27,236 bases of DNA from Chromera velia (lineage: Eukaryota; Sar; Chromeraceae). The notes under the pieces are model-generated. The model searched no databases. It saw nothing but the letters and a program-made list of their open reading frames with translations, and was not told the origin of the DNA. A program made the position numbers and the translations under genes. The DNA is taken from positions 1 to 27,236 of the forward strand of contig JAHBMJ010001681.1 in assembly GCA_018398765.1 (NCBI GenBank). The letters are read 5' to 3'. Positions within the stretch are counted from its first letter, which is position 1; each line of letters starts with the position of its first letter. Below are positions 9,301-19,863 of this stretch, piece by piece.

Positions 9301-11634
9301 AGCCTCCAGAAGGGGCGGCATCAGAGGGCAAAAGCCCATCAGTGTCGCCTGAATGCTGCGACTGCTCGATGGACATCAAACGTGATACCCCTCCCTTCGG
9401 TGTGTTACCAAAATTCGGGGTGTCTGACCTGGATTTCACCGATACAGCTGTCAGCGTGCGTGAAGCGTTGTTCGATGAATGACGCGACACGTCCGCAGAC
9501 CCGGACGAACTCGGACCCCTCTCTTCCCCACTTAATTTCAAAGAAAGGGGAAGACGACAGGGGTGATTAGAAGCCGTCTCGTTGACAGGAGGCAGAGACG
9601 GCACAAAGTCTGCACCCCCTGTGCCGAAACAACCCGTCCCCCCAAGCCCTCCTTGGGAAGAGGAGGAGGAAGGGTCCGCCAGGTCGAAAGTACAATCGGG
9701 ATTGAAACGGTCGAATGTTGCAGTGGAAAAATTCCCCTGAACCACTGACTGTAACGCACCCCCCTGCTGTCTCTTCAGGCTTCGTGCCGATGAAGGACGA
9801 GACGTTGTCCCCACCCCCCCTGCAGCTGCAGAAGAAACTGCAGAGGCAGCTGCCGCTCCAGTCGTCTGTGCCTCTGATGGCAAAACAGCAGGTGTGTCGG
9901 CATGAGAGGGCCGACTCATTTCGGAAGAGGAGTGAGGTTCTTCCCTCTCTTCCCCTTCTCTTCCCTCTGACTCGTCACTCTCCGCTTCGACCTCCTCTTC
10001 CGAATCTTCTCCACCTTCCACATCCGAAAATTCACCCTCTACCCCACCTGCCATCCCTGGAACGCAGTCATTCTTCTCATCTACTTTGTTCTCCCCTCCA
10101 TTTCCATTGGAATGTATGCGAACGTCGCCCTCCCCCGCTGTGACGCACACAGGCGCACTCACTCTCTCACCCCCCCCACGACTCTGCACTGTATCTACAC
10201 CTTCTCTCTCCAGCTCTCCCAACAGCATGATCGAAGATGCTCTCTCAGTCCCCCCCTGTCCTTCCTCTTTCGATCGACTCCTTTCAGAGATATCTTTCGG
10301 ATCTCTCTGCGTGCAGACGCGGGAGGCGCCAGAGGGCCGCTCTCTCTGAGGAGAGCCCCGGCGGGGGGAGGGCGCAGGCGCACCAGGGCCGGAAACGTCC
10401 CGGTTGGCGTTCTGGGAGACGGAGACGTTCCTCCCTCCTCCCCTTTCCCCTTGCTCCCTCTGATTCGTTCTCGGAGACGCACACGGACCTCTGGCCTTGC
10501 ATGCGGATGGAATGCCCTTTCCGACAACGACGCCCTTCTGATTCTCATGCGATCGGACTTTGAGGTTGGATGCCGGCTTGGACGACACGGTCAAATGATT
10601 CGGGTGGTTGACCTTCCCCAAACAAACCTCCGATACGTACCGCCTCAAGCTCAGGTTCTCGTGCTTCATTCGCCGCATCTGATCGTCCTTGTCGAGCAGC
10701 TGCCGTTGCTGCGCCGCGCTCATCTCCTTAAAGCGCTTCATCTCAAGCAGCATTTGCTGCAAATACGACGCAAAAACAGAAAAAGGGAAGAAAGAAGTCA
10801 GTACCTCAAGAGAGAGAACACCTCGTCAGAAAGAGACTGTCACATCCGAATTTCACAAAAGCAAGACACGGAGAAAGGAAACAAGGACACCAGCAAAATA
10901 GACCTGAGAGAGTGAAACAAGCAAAAACGGAGGAAAAAACTGACGTCATAGTCTCTCCCCTTGGTTGCTTTGCCGAGCTCCACTTTGTTGACTCTCTGTG
11001 CGAAGTGCAGGGAGTTGGCCGTCTCTCGTAGGTCCTTCTTCAAGGGAGACACCTGAAACAAAAAAAAAGAAAAGGAGGGGGATGAGGCACGTAGACGCAT
11101 GGAGGCAGGTAACAAAAATCATCCCGGAAGAGAAGCCAACTACAGCCCGAACCGGGCCTGACTTCAAAACTTCTCTCCCCGCACACAATCCGTTGGGGGG
11201 CTTTTGCACTATCTTAGAACCCCGGCTCCATGCCTGTTTCACAGGAACTTGCAGGGCTCTTTTGCTTTTACAGTAGAAACGTTGGGGGAAATGTTCGCAC
11301 TGAAAGAAGAGACCTCAAAATTGCAACACTGCAGGTAGCTCCTTCCGTTCAACTGTGTCGATTTGGTCCAAAAATGACAGACCTGAACAAGCATGAGAGT
11401 CTTGCTTTCGCCCTTTAAAGAGTCCTGCAAGAAGATTGAGTGAGACAGGGGGGAAGAAAATCTACGAACGAAACAGACCCCAAAAGGCGATGAAGCACAA
11501 TCAACTCTTCCGGCCCCCGCACACTTGCCCGTCTCCCTTCTGATGATTGAGGAAGGAAAGCGTCGGGATGCAGCTACACAATCATCGAGCAAAACGATTT
11601 GGAAAATTGGGGTTGGGTGGCAGACAGATCCATT

Positions 11635-11671
<37 letters not shown>

Positions 11672-14600
11672 GGACATGGAGAGGTGGGAGTGTTTATTGC
11701 CTCATCGATCTTGGTGGAAAAATCTTTTTTCACTCTCACCAGCACAGCCCCGGAATGCCAACGCACTGGGAGTCCAAAGTAGCAAATACGTTGTAATCGT
11801 AATCATAGGCAGACACAAAGACAATTGGACAATTACTCAAGACAGACGAACACAAACAAATGCAGCTCTTGGAAGCGAATCACACGTATGTTGGTTTTCT
11901 TTTGATTCTTTCTTTGACTTCACTTCAGACTCACCGAGAGCAAGTGCGTCAGCTTTGAATCTCTGTATGGTACGTGATTGGCCTTTTGAAGCAGTTTCTG
12001 TATCACGTTTCCGAGTGTGGACAAGCTCGTGTTGATGTGTTTCGTCTCCTCTAATCGGTTTCCTTCCGCCCCCGACTCCGACACCCTTTCTGATCCTGCC
12101 AGATCAACCAGGTTCAACTTCCCTACAAATTTCGACAAACAAACAGCTCTTTCCTCTTCTCCTGCAAAATTCGTCGTCTGTCCCCTCACTTTAGTCCTCC
12201 CCCTTTCCCTTCCCTCCTCGACTGCTGATAAATTACTGATGTACTTCCCTCCCACAGAGATTGGTTTCTCTCTCTCTCTCGCTGTCAACGGCGCTGCTGC
12301 AGGCAACGGAGGGTGCCCAGACAACCGCGGCCTGCCGGAAGGACTCGAGGCGCGGTGCACCTTCCGTCCCCTGCCCTGCCGAGGCGGTGGCATTGACATA
12401 CGCCGATCCCTTTCCCTTTCCGGGGCAGCCGCCCCCGCTGGTTGTGTGTCTGTCTCCGGATGTATCTCCACCCTGATGGTGAAGATAAAGTGCGAACGGG
12501 AGGAGTGGTGGTTGATAGAAGTTTTCCCTGTCGTTCGGGTTCGGCTTCCAATTTTGAGCCAGTAATGAGCATCACACCAAGCAGACACGCTGTGCTCTTT
12601 GGCGGTGCAGAAGACACCTCCCTGCAAAACCGATGAAGAACGGGAGAAGTGAGGGCCAAGCGCGGAGGAGGAAGATCGTTTCAAGGGACATGGTGACGAA
12701 GAGGAGAAGGAACAAGACGAAAGCCAGAAAGACAAAAGCAGAGGGGCCTCAAGAAACAGAGAAACGACGTAATACATCCCAACACAAATTGACATAAGGC
12801 ACGCCAGCAGAAAGACGCGCGCAGGCACAAAAGCAGTCGCACACGAACACACACTCACACACAGAGCGACGTAAAAATGAGAACAAGGGAGACATACAGA
12901 AAATCAGACGCATGACGACACTGACAGATACGGAGGTGGACAGGCATCAATGCAAACACAAAGTTAGGACTGACAGACTATGCCGTCTCTCTTTTCTTTT
13001 TTTGGCTGACAGACCCACACACAGACAGACTTTGTGTTTTTGCCACCAAAGAAACAGACCGTCCGAAAAGACAAACAGACAGGTTGATGATGCTTTGCTT
13101 TGACTCACAGGTGTCTGTTGGATTTCGCACGTCTCGTCTGTCATCAGGTCCACCACCTCGTCGTTGTAGATCTCTACCATCGACAGGAAGAATGAGTGTC
13201 GCCTCACCTGCTTCCTCTCCTCTGCCAAACGAAACAGATCCTGCAACGCCAGCACATTCACTCCCGGAGCGTCTATGGACTTGTCGGGAGGCCCGTCCAT
13301 CGTGTAGGTCTTTCCGCTCCCCGTCTGACCATATGCAATAATACAGACGTTAAAACCGTCCAGTACTGTCTGCACAAGAGGCGCCACCTCCCCATAGACG
13401 GCCGTTTGCGTTGCTGTGGGGGGAAAAGCGTGGTCGACCCTGAAGTGGCGCTTTGCCCCCTCTGGCGGGCCTGGATGGTGGCAGTGGGAGGGTCCGGCAC
13501 AGTCGGGGCTCGGGGAGGGACAGCAGACAATGGAGGTATTGGGCATGATGGTGACACAGCAGGTCTCCTTCCTCTCCTTCTCCAAGGGGGTCAAACCTCT
13601 GCATCCATCCATCCATCCATCCATTCGCTCACTCATTCACTCACTCACTCACTCACTCATTCACTCACTCACTCATTCATTCATTCATTCATTCATTCAT
13701 TGACTCACTCATTCACTCATTCATCCATTCACTCAACCCTTCATTCTGGCAGACAAACAGAGGGAGACACGCATAGAGACCAAAGGGATGCAAGGTCGAC
13801 CTTCAGCCTGAAAGGGTAACAAGAGAAAAGAAGAGGGGCAGGGCACAAGATTGGAAAAAAACAGCTCACACAAATCAACTGCTGTAGAGCTCATGCACAA
13901 GCAAAAGCAAGCACAGACCGTAACACAAAGAAAGAAACGAAAAATGACCGACGGATCCCCAGGAAGGACACAGGAAGAGGCGTCGACGAATAAATGTCCC
14001 CATGCAGAAAGAAAAAGGACCAAAGAAAGAAAAGTCGCCGATGGACTGACTGACTGACCGGATCCTCACGAACACCCGGATTCTGCCCCTCAGGTTCAGG
14101 TTCTCGTTCAACAACGCCGAGGCCCTCATCTCGCTATTCTCCAAATGGCGACGGAGAGATTGGATGCTCCGTTCCAAAACCTCAGGAACTTTCCGTAATT
14201 GATTTCTCTGCAGGCAAACACGAACACGCGGGTGAATTAGGATGGCGTGGAGACATCAACACACAGAAAGAACTCAACGGCTTCACGAAGGAATGAAGAT
14301 GGACTCATTTTTCAGAAGAACGGGAAGGCAGCTTGTGGAGACAAGGGAATGAAAGGAACCTCTGCAGGGTGTGCATGGGCAGCATGGGGCAGAAACGCAG
14401 AGAGAAGAAGGCCGCCAAACAAAAGAAGATAAATTAAGCAGCTGGACAGACAGACCTCCTGAAGAAATTGGTCCATCTGTTTTGCCATCTGCAAAACGAG
14501 TGCCTTAGAAGAATCCACACAACTCCCATCCGAAGACAGGACACCTCCCGATTTTCCTCTCCGCAAAAGAATCTGTGAACCTTTTTGGCTTTTCGGTCTT

Positions 14601-16810
14601 GACTCTTCATCCCTCTCCCTCTCCTTTCCCTCACCCGCCGCCCCCTCCACCTCCTCAACATCCGTGTCCGTCCCAGCCAAACGGGAAGACGGTGATAATG
14701 CCTCCGCCTCACCCTTGTGCTCTTCAACTGAAGAAGCGGCAGCTTCAGCCCCCCGAACTACCTCCTCAAAAACGCCCCTCCCCCTCCCGTTTAACTCTTG
14801 TTCAATCAAATTGTTAATTCCCTCATTCCCCCCATCGATGCCTGAAGATGAAGAAAACGACAAAGACCCCCGGCGCGCCGCCTCCATTCCGGTGCCTGCC
14901 GATCCCCCCACCCCCCCCGCAGATGGCACTGAAGGGGAAGGTGCGGATGGAGACCCGGTTTCTGTCTCTCTGTCATTCTCAGTCTCTCCGGCGGCCCCAG
15001 GGGACCCAAAGAACCGCGCGTAAACTTCGGGGAAATGGTCATAAATGGCGTTCAAAAGCTCGTCTAAATTCTCTGCCTCCTTCTCTCGCCGCTCCAGCGC
15101 CGCAGTGGACGCGACTCCCTCGAACGGCCCTTCACCCTCTCCGTTGTTCCCTTGATACTGGCTGGGTGCGAGCGTACCTTGTGTGTAGGAGTTCGCTATT
15201 TGGCTGGATAGGTCGCACGAGGTAGCAGAATGAAGCACCTGAACAGCGCTTGAGACGCCACTCCCCGCACCACTAGCTGAAGACTGGAGACGTTCAGTTG
15301 GGGGTATCTGGACATGCGGGGGTGCTCTGGTGCTTCCGCTGTGAGAGGTCATGAGGGGGATGGATATATGGGGAGGGGGGGGATACAGCCGAGGCGACGC
15401 TATGGGGTGACCTGGTGGTCCCATGGGGGGCGTTGGTGCCGGAGGGGGAAGGACGGAATGCGGCCGTGAGGAGACGGCAGGACAGTAGGTGGAGGGGGGT
15501 GCGCCTGCGTGACTTGAATCTATCGATCTGTGTGTGTTCAAACCGATCACACAGGCACCCCCTCCCATGGGTTGAGAGTGAACAGACGGAGATGGAAGTT
15601 GCGAGGAGTCACTCACAAAGATCGGAATGCGGTGTCTGCCGTCTTCGGCAACGAAGCAGATTTCCATTTTTGTTTGAGGCTTCCCATCCGGATCTCTCCA
15701 GTCTCTGAGGTAGATCTGCAAGGACACGCAGAGACGACAACGCAAGAAGGAACAAACGGATCTCGCTATGCAGTCAGGCAGGCATGTGGACTGGCTGAAG
15801 ACACAACCGGACAGCCAGCCAACCGGGGAAAAAATGAGCGAATTGCGCCATGCCTCATCTGGCCATGCGTTGCTTTACTCTTGCTTTGCTTTTCCCGTAC
15901 CCACCCACCCTCCCACCCGCCCACACAGACAGACCTACCTCAATGTTTGAGTGTTGCTGTACAGTCGGTACTGCGGGTCTGAACTCAATGACGGGGTGTC
16001 TAACAAGAGTCCAGTCAGGGTGCCCTCCCTCTTCTGTAGGTAGTGATGAAGGGAGGGGGGGGGAGGAAGAGGAAGAGGAACAAGAGGAAGCGGAGGCAGA
16101 GTCGCCCCCCCCCTCCCCTCGGGGCTCGTCTCCCCTCCTGTACCAGACGAGGTACGAGTACTTAAAAAAGTTCACGGGGGTTGTCCTCACAACGCACTGC
16201 ACGGACAGGACAAGGAGAGGGAACAAAGGTCAAGCTTTCTTTTTCCCGGAACGTCACAACGCTGTCGTGCGTCAGAGGATGGAACAAAAGATTTCAGTCG
16301 GCAGGGTGCAGAAGCAGAAAGAGCAACATTCGGGGAAGATTTGTCGCCTGTTCGTATGTTTTCGATGTGAGAGCGAGAAGCAGAGGTTTGCGGGCACAGA
16401 AAGTCCGCAGCAGAAGACACTACAACACAGAACGAGGGGAGTTGTCGAAGAGTCAAGTTTGAGTAGAAGGTCGGCAGTCTCATGTCCAAATCAACGAAGT
16501 GGCTTGAAAAGTAAAGCCTATCGACTCACAGTCCATCCCCCCGCAGACTGCTGGTATGCCATTCGAAGGGCATGCCCCTCGTCCCAGTTGCCGTTGGGAC
16601 GGCCATTCTGATCGTCCCATTTGCCGCCAAGAATTTGGGGGGTCCCCACCACGGCAACTGCAGAAGAAAAAAAACCGAGAGAGGTTTTGGGTCTCATGCT
16701 ATATATCGGGAGGAGCTGGAGAAAGGGAAGAGGTGCGGAGTCATAGAGGACGTACCTCTGACAGCCTTTGTGTCCTTGTATTCAAAGTGGATGCACCACT
16801 CGTTGAGCAT
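6326..16810 (-). CDS. Kinesin-14-type motor with N-terminal CBM20 starch-binding domain (10 exons)
   Basis: Exons in coding order: 16810–16756, 16657–16530, 16196–15939, 15715–14456, 14207–14059, 13598–13109, 12621–11935, 11424–11383, 11052–10945 and 10756–6326. All introns are GT–AG and the phases match at every junction, giving 7,608 bp and about 2,535 residues. Order of domains: CBM20 (about 1–140), low-complexity linker (about 180–560), coiled-coil neck (about 560–604), motor (about 605–1055), a short coiled coil (about 1060–1105), then a disordered Pro/Ser/His/Glu-rich tail. The motor has GQTGSGKT (707–714), SSRSH (820–824), DLAGSE (953–958) and YRDSKLT. The neck abutting [11 protein letters not shown] and the ending [12 protein letters not shown] point to kinesin-14, whose known members move toward microtubule minus ends. 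The start at 16810 has an A at −3 and sits at the beginning of CBM20; further upstream exons cannot be excluded. Confidence 0.88.
11640..11669 (+). repeat. GA dinucleotide microsatellite in a kinesin intron
   Basis: About 15 uninterrupted GA units lie within the intron at 11425–11934. On the transcribed sense (minus) strand this is a CT tract, about 215 nt upstream of the acceptor. Confidence 0.95.
13601..13737. repeat. Tetranucleotide array next to a kinesin splice acceptor
   Basis: A mosaic of (CATC)n, (ACTC)n and (ATTC)n fills 13601–13737. On the coding strand it is GAATGAGT/GGAT repeats that run directly into the GATGCAG acceptor of the exon starting at 13598. The usual pyrimidine tract before the acceptor is therefore missing. 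Confidence 0.9.
15939..16810 (-). other. CBM20 (starch-binding) domain of the kinesin, exons 1–3
   Basis: The spliced sequence reads [19 protein letters not shown], then ILGGKW…[10 protein letters not shown], then GGWT, then FFKYSYLVW…[12 protein letters not shown]. This follows the CBM20 β-sandwich plan: first strand, a VVG..P.LG.W.…AL.L block, W.V.LP…FEYKF and a closing W…NR…V. The two aromatic positions that usually contact α-glucan have Trp (NWDEG and DWTLV). The usual NR after the second Trp reads RH. Two insertions are present: about 12 residues in the LG.W loop, and about 40 Gly/Ser/Pro/Glu-rich residues between the YLVW strand and DWTLV. CBM20 domains bind starch or glycogen-like glucans and also occur in laforin and plant dikinases. 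Confidence 0.78.
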
Positions 16811-17693
16811 GATTTCCTTGCGCTCCTCAAGTGTGCATAGCAGGACAAAAGATCTCCAAACGAAATGTATCGCCCAAGCAAAAACCTTGAGCACGCCTTT
16901 ACAGGTCCTCAGGCAGCCATCAACACAAAGACCAGTGCGATAGTACGACCAGAAAAGACGAAGCCAGGCGGTTTGGACGTGCCTGCGAGTACACAGGAAG
17001 AGACTTGATGAAAAACCGCTTCCGCTGACAAGACGAAACACCCTGATAGATCGACAGATTTAATGATTGGTGGCTTCTCGAGGTCTGATCGAAGACACAG
17101 AGGGGCTCGATACATGAAAGATGGATGCTAGATGCGCGACCAAGGTCTCTGTCGCCCCAGCTGTGCAGCCCTTGGCACTGCACAACACACTAACAGTCAC
17201 CACTGTCTGTCAGCCAGACCTCAAAAATTTACGCCCCCTCAACATATACGACGTGATACACTCCGTCTGTCATTACCTGCAAGGGTGAGATAGGGTGAGT
17301 GCCGTGACTTCCATAAAAGCTGAGTGTAAGACACTCGCGAGAAATGTTATGGCGAAATGTAGATGTACTGGGGCCCTTTTTTCAGCGCGGAGCTGCCCTC
17401 CAGGCATACCGATATATCGGTCTGGCCCAAGCCGGCAGCTTTTCATGTTTTCGTAACTGCAGGTGTCAGAAAGCCGATTATTAATAAGAAAAGGAAAATC
17501 CACAAAATCGGATTCTCAAGACATGGATAGTAACAGTAACCCGATCTACTAAGGAGACTACTTGCTGGTTGTCATTGAAGTTGTGAAATTCCCCGTATCC
17601 AGTACAGCAGCTACTGATCAGAGTGGTGCCGGAAGCCATTCCGAGCCATCAATAAGGTTTAACAAAGAGAACACTTCTCCGAAAAATCTGTTC
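16811..17693. promoter_or_regulatory. Divergent intergenic region between kinesin and ankyrin genes
   Basis: The kinesin start (minus) and the ankyrin start (plus) face away from each other, about 880 bp apart, so promoters of both probably lie here. I see no clear TATA box. A possible extra exon at 17169–17284 encodes LKNLRPLN, close to LKNLRPFK in the later ankyrin exon at 19009–19041, and begins after a TGTGCAG acceptor. It is too weak to call. Confidence 0.4.
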
Positions 17694-18662
17694 ATGAATC
17701 TCACACTGATCATGACGAAGCCTTCTGCCTCCGTCTCTTCCTTTCCGATCATGGCTCCGTGGAAACAGGTAAACTGCATTCTGCATTTAGAGCTGGTGAC
17801 GTGTGGTGGTCTTGTCTTGAGGTCCACTCTTTCGCTTCTCCTGTCGCCGTCTCCGTTTTCCCGTCTCTTCTTCAATATCTTCCTGTCTCCCGAGCCTCTC
17901 AGACCGTCATTCCCCGTTTCGTCACTTCCCTGTGGAATCCATAGAATCGCCACATTCCAGCTGAAGAAAAAAAAATCCCTAAAGTGTCATGGTCATCGGT
18001 GTGACTGTTCTGTCGATCTGTCTTTCACCCTTCTTTTTCTGTCAACGCAGAATGGCGAGACCGCAGGGGGTATGCCGCCTACCAGCCCTCGGGCCTTCAA
18101 GCACACTGCGGTGAGTGTAACTCATTGACACTTAGCAGACTGTAGTCGTCTTCTGTGACAATCGCTGTCGACTGGGTGATGCCACAAAAAATACATACTC
18201 AGGTGACACGTCTGTTGTATCGAGCATGGGTTTTTGGTAGCTACCCGGAAGCACATCAATTTCCTGGCCCAATCCTAACGAAGAGGAAACCTTCACCGAA
18301 AAGTCTTTCTATGCCATGAACGTGACTAAGTCTTCTGTCTTCGTCTGTTCTGTTCCATTTATGGCTCTGTTGGATTCTGTAGAGTCAATGGCGTGTGATG
18401 CCCTCGTCTCACCCTCCACGCTTCTTCTTCTCTCCTCCTGTCACGGTGTCTCCTTTTGCCGTCTCCTTTCCGTGTCTCTTCTTTGTGTCCTGTCTCCCAT
18501 CACGCTCAGGCCGTCATCCTCCTGTCGCGAGCGGCCTGTTTCTTGTTTTAATTACTCATTCTTTCGAGCTCTCTTCCGCACCTTCTCTTTCCACCAACGC
18601 AGGAGGGTGAGGCGGCCAGGTTTGTGCCCCCTACCAGTCCTGAGGCCTTCACGCTTACTGCG
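17622..18662 (+). repeat. Tandem duplication of a two-exon 5' cassette
   Basis: Unit 1 has an exon-like block ending at 17768 and a 60-bp exon at 18051–18110. Unit 2 has the matching block ending at 18378 and a 60-bp exon at 18603–18662. The 60-bp exons encode GMPPTSPRAFKHTA and FVPPTSPEAFTLTA and are flanked by the same AACGCAG acceptor and GTGAGTG donor. The first blocks both have a Met-Asn (17694; 18316) followed by similar Ser/Val-rich sequence and a phase-0 donor. The spacing is 552–610 bp. Confidence 0.75.
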
Positions 18663-19831
18663 GTGAGTGCATGTAGCATTCCACACTTCAGATCCTTTCG
18701 ATGAGATGAGCAGCTAGGTGAGAGAGAGGTTCCAACAAGGACGCTTACAAACTCACACCATACCCCCGTGCAGCCTTTTTTTCGAGATGATTGATGGATG
18801 TGCTCACACTCCGAGAAAGACTGAAGGATCGGCATCTCTAGACACATAGAGACCATGCAAGCTTCTCTATCTTATTTGAGTACATTCAAGCTTTTTTCGC
18901 CATGCCTGCTTTTGCAAGTTTTATTTGTACAGGTTTCTCTCTTGAGGACGGTTCGCTGATTCTCTCCCTACATTTGCGTGTGCTTGCTTGCTTACTTGCG
19001 GGCTGCAGATGATTTTGAAAAACTTGCGCCCATTCAAACCGGTGAGTTGTTGTCAACGCTTTGTTCCTTTCTTCTTCGTACCGGAGGTCTGGAAGGCAAG
19101 TTTGCCAAAACAATTTGAGGTCTGCTATGTGTGTGAACCTCTTTCTGTATCTACGCGAGCGCATGGCCGCACTCCTGTTTTGGGTCCCTGCATGCAGTAC
19201 TGACCCTTGAAGAAATCTATTCTCCCTTCTGCCCATCAAGCCGTCTCGCTTGTTTTTGAATGACTGTTCGCAGGTCTCCCCTGAAAGTTTGATGGCGGCC
19301 ATTGACAGTGGGGATGCGGACGAGCTCTTGAATCTCCTACGGCTTGGCGCAGACCTCCACGGGCTTGTGGTTAGTCTCTCTCGACATGCACAAAGCCAGC
19401 AGTATTGCAGTTCAACCAGGCACCTCAGTTGGCTACAGCGACTTTTCTTCTGTGGGCGCATGGAGAAAGAGAGGAGAGAGGGGACGGGAGTGGGACTAAT
19501 CATGCTTTGTTCGTCATGCAGAATGAGAAAAGGCGGGAACAATGTGAACGAAATTTCGGCGGCAGACAGTCTCCTTCTATCAGTGCTAGGCCGCGCTCAA
19601 AATCTGGTGAGGGATCTGATTCTGTGTGTCAATGTAAGCACTCATGTTTTGGCTCTGTAAGAATGCGAGGAGGACTTCATTCTGTTTGCACGATGGCTTG
19701 TCTTTGTACAAGGAACTGTCGTTTCTTATTCATGTACTCAGATGTCCCTCTCAACTTGTTCACGAAACACGTTTTTATCCATGAAAGGAGGCCAGCTCTG
19801 TGCGGCATTGCATCCTTTCTTCACGTTTCTT

Positions 19832-19863
<32 letters not shown>

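Larger units (their letters stand above)
10957..14094 (-). other. Kinesin motor domain (exons 5–9)
   Basis: The motor runs from [11 protein letters not shown] to [11 protein letters not shown] across five exons, one of them only 42 bp (11383–11424, encoding [14 protein letters not shown]). The P-loop GQTGSGKT is at 13307–13330. SSRSH (switch I) and DLAGSE (switch II) are both in the 11935–12621 exon. All catalytic landmarks are intact, so the motor should be an active ATPase. An insertion of about 105 residues, rich in Arg, Pro and Ser, separates the strand after SSRSH from [10 protein letters not shown] (loop 10 position). Confidence 0.92.

Noticed and set aside
7143-9759. Many plus-strand frames opposite the kinesin tail
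   Set aside because: They are shadows of the GC-rich, low-complexity tail on the other strand and end at random.
16909-17183. Upstream kinesin exons in minus frames
   Set aside because: No CBM20 or other domain continues there and no acceptor of the YGCAG type leads into the exon ending at 16756.
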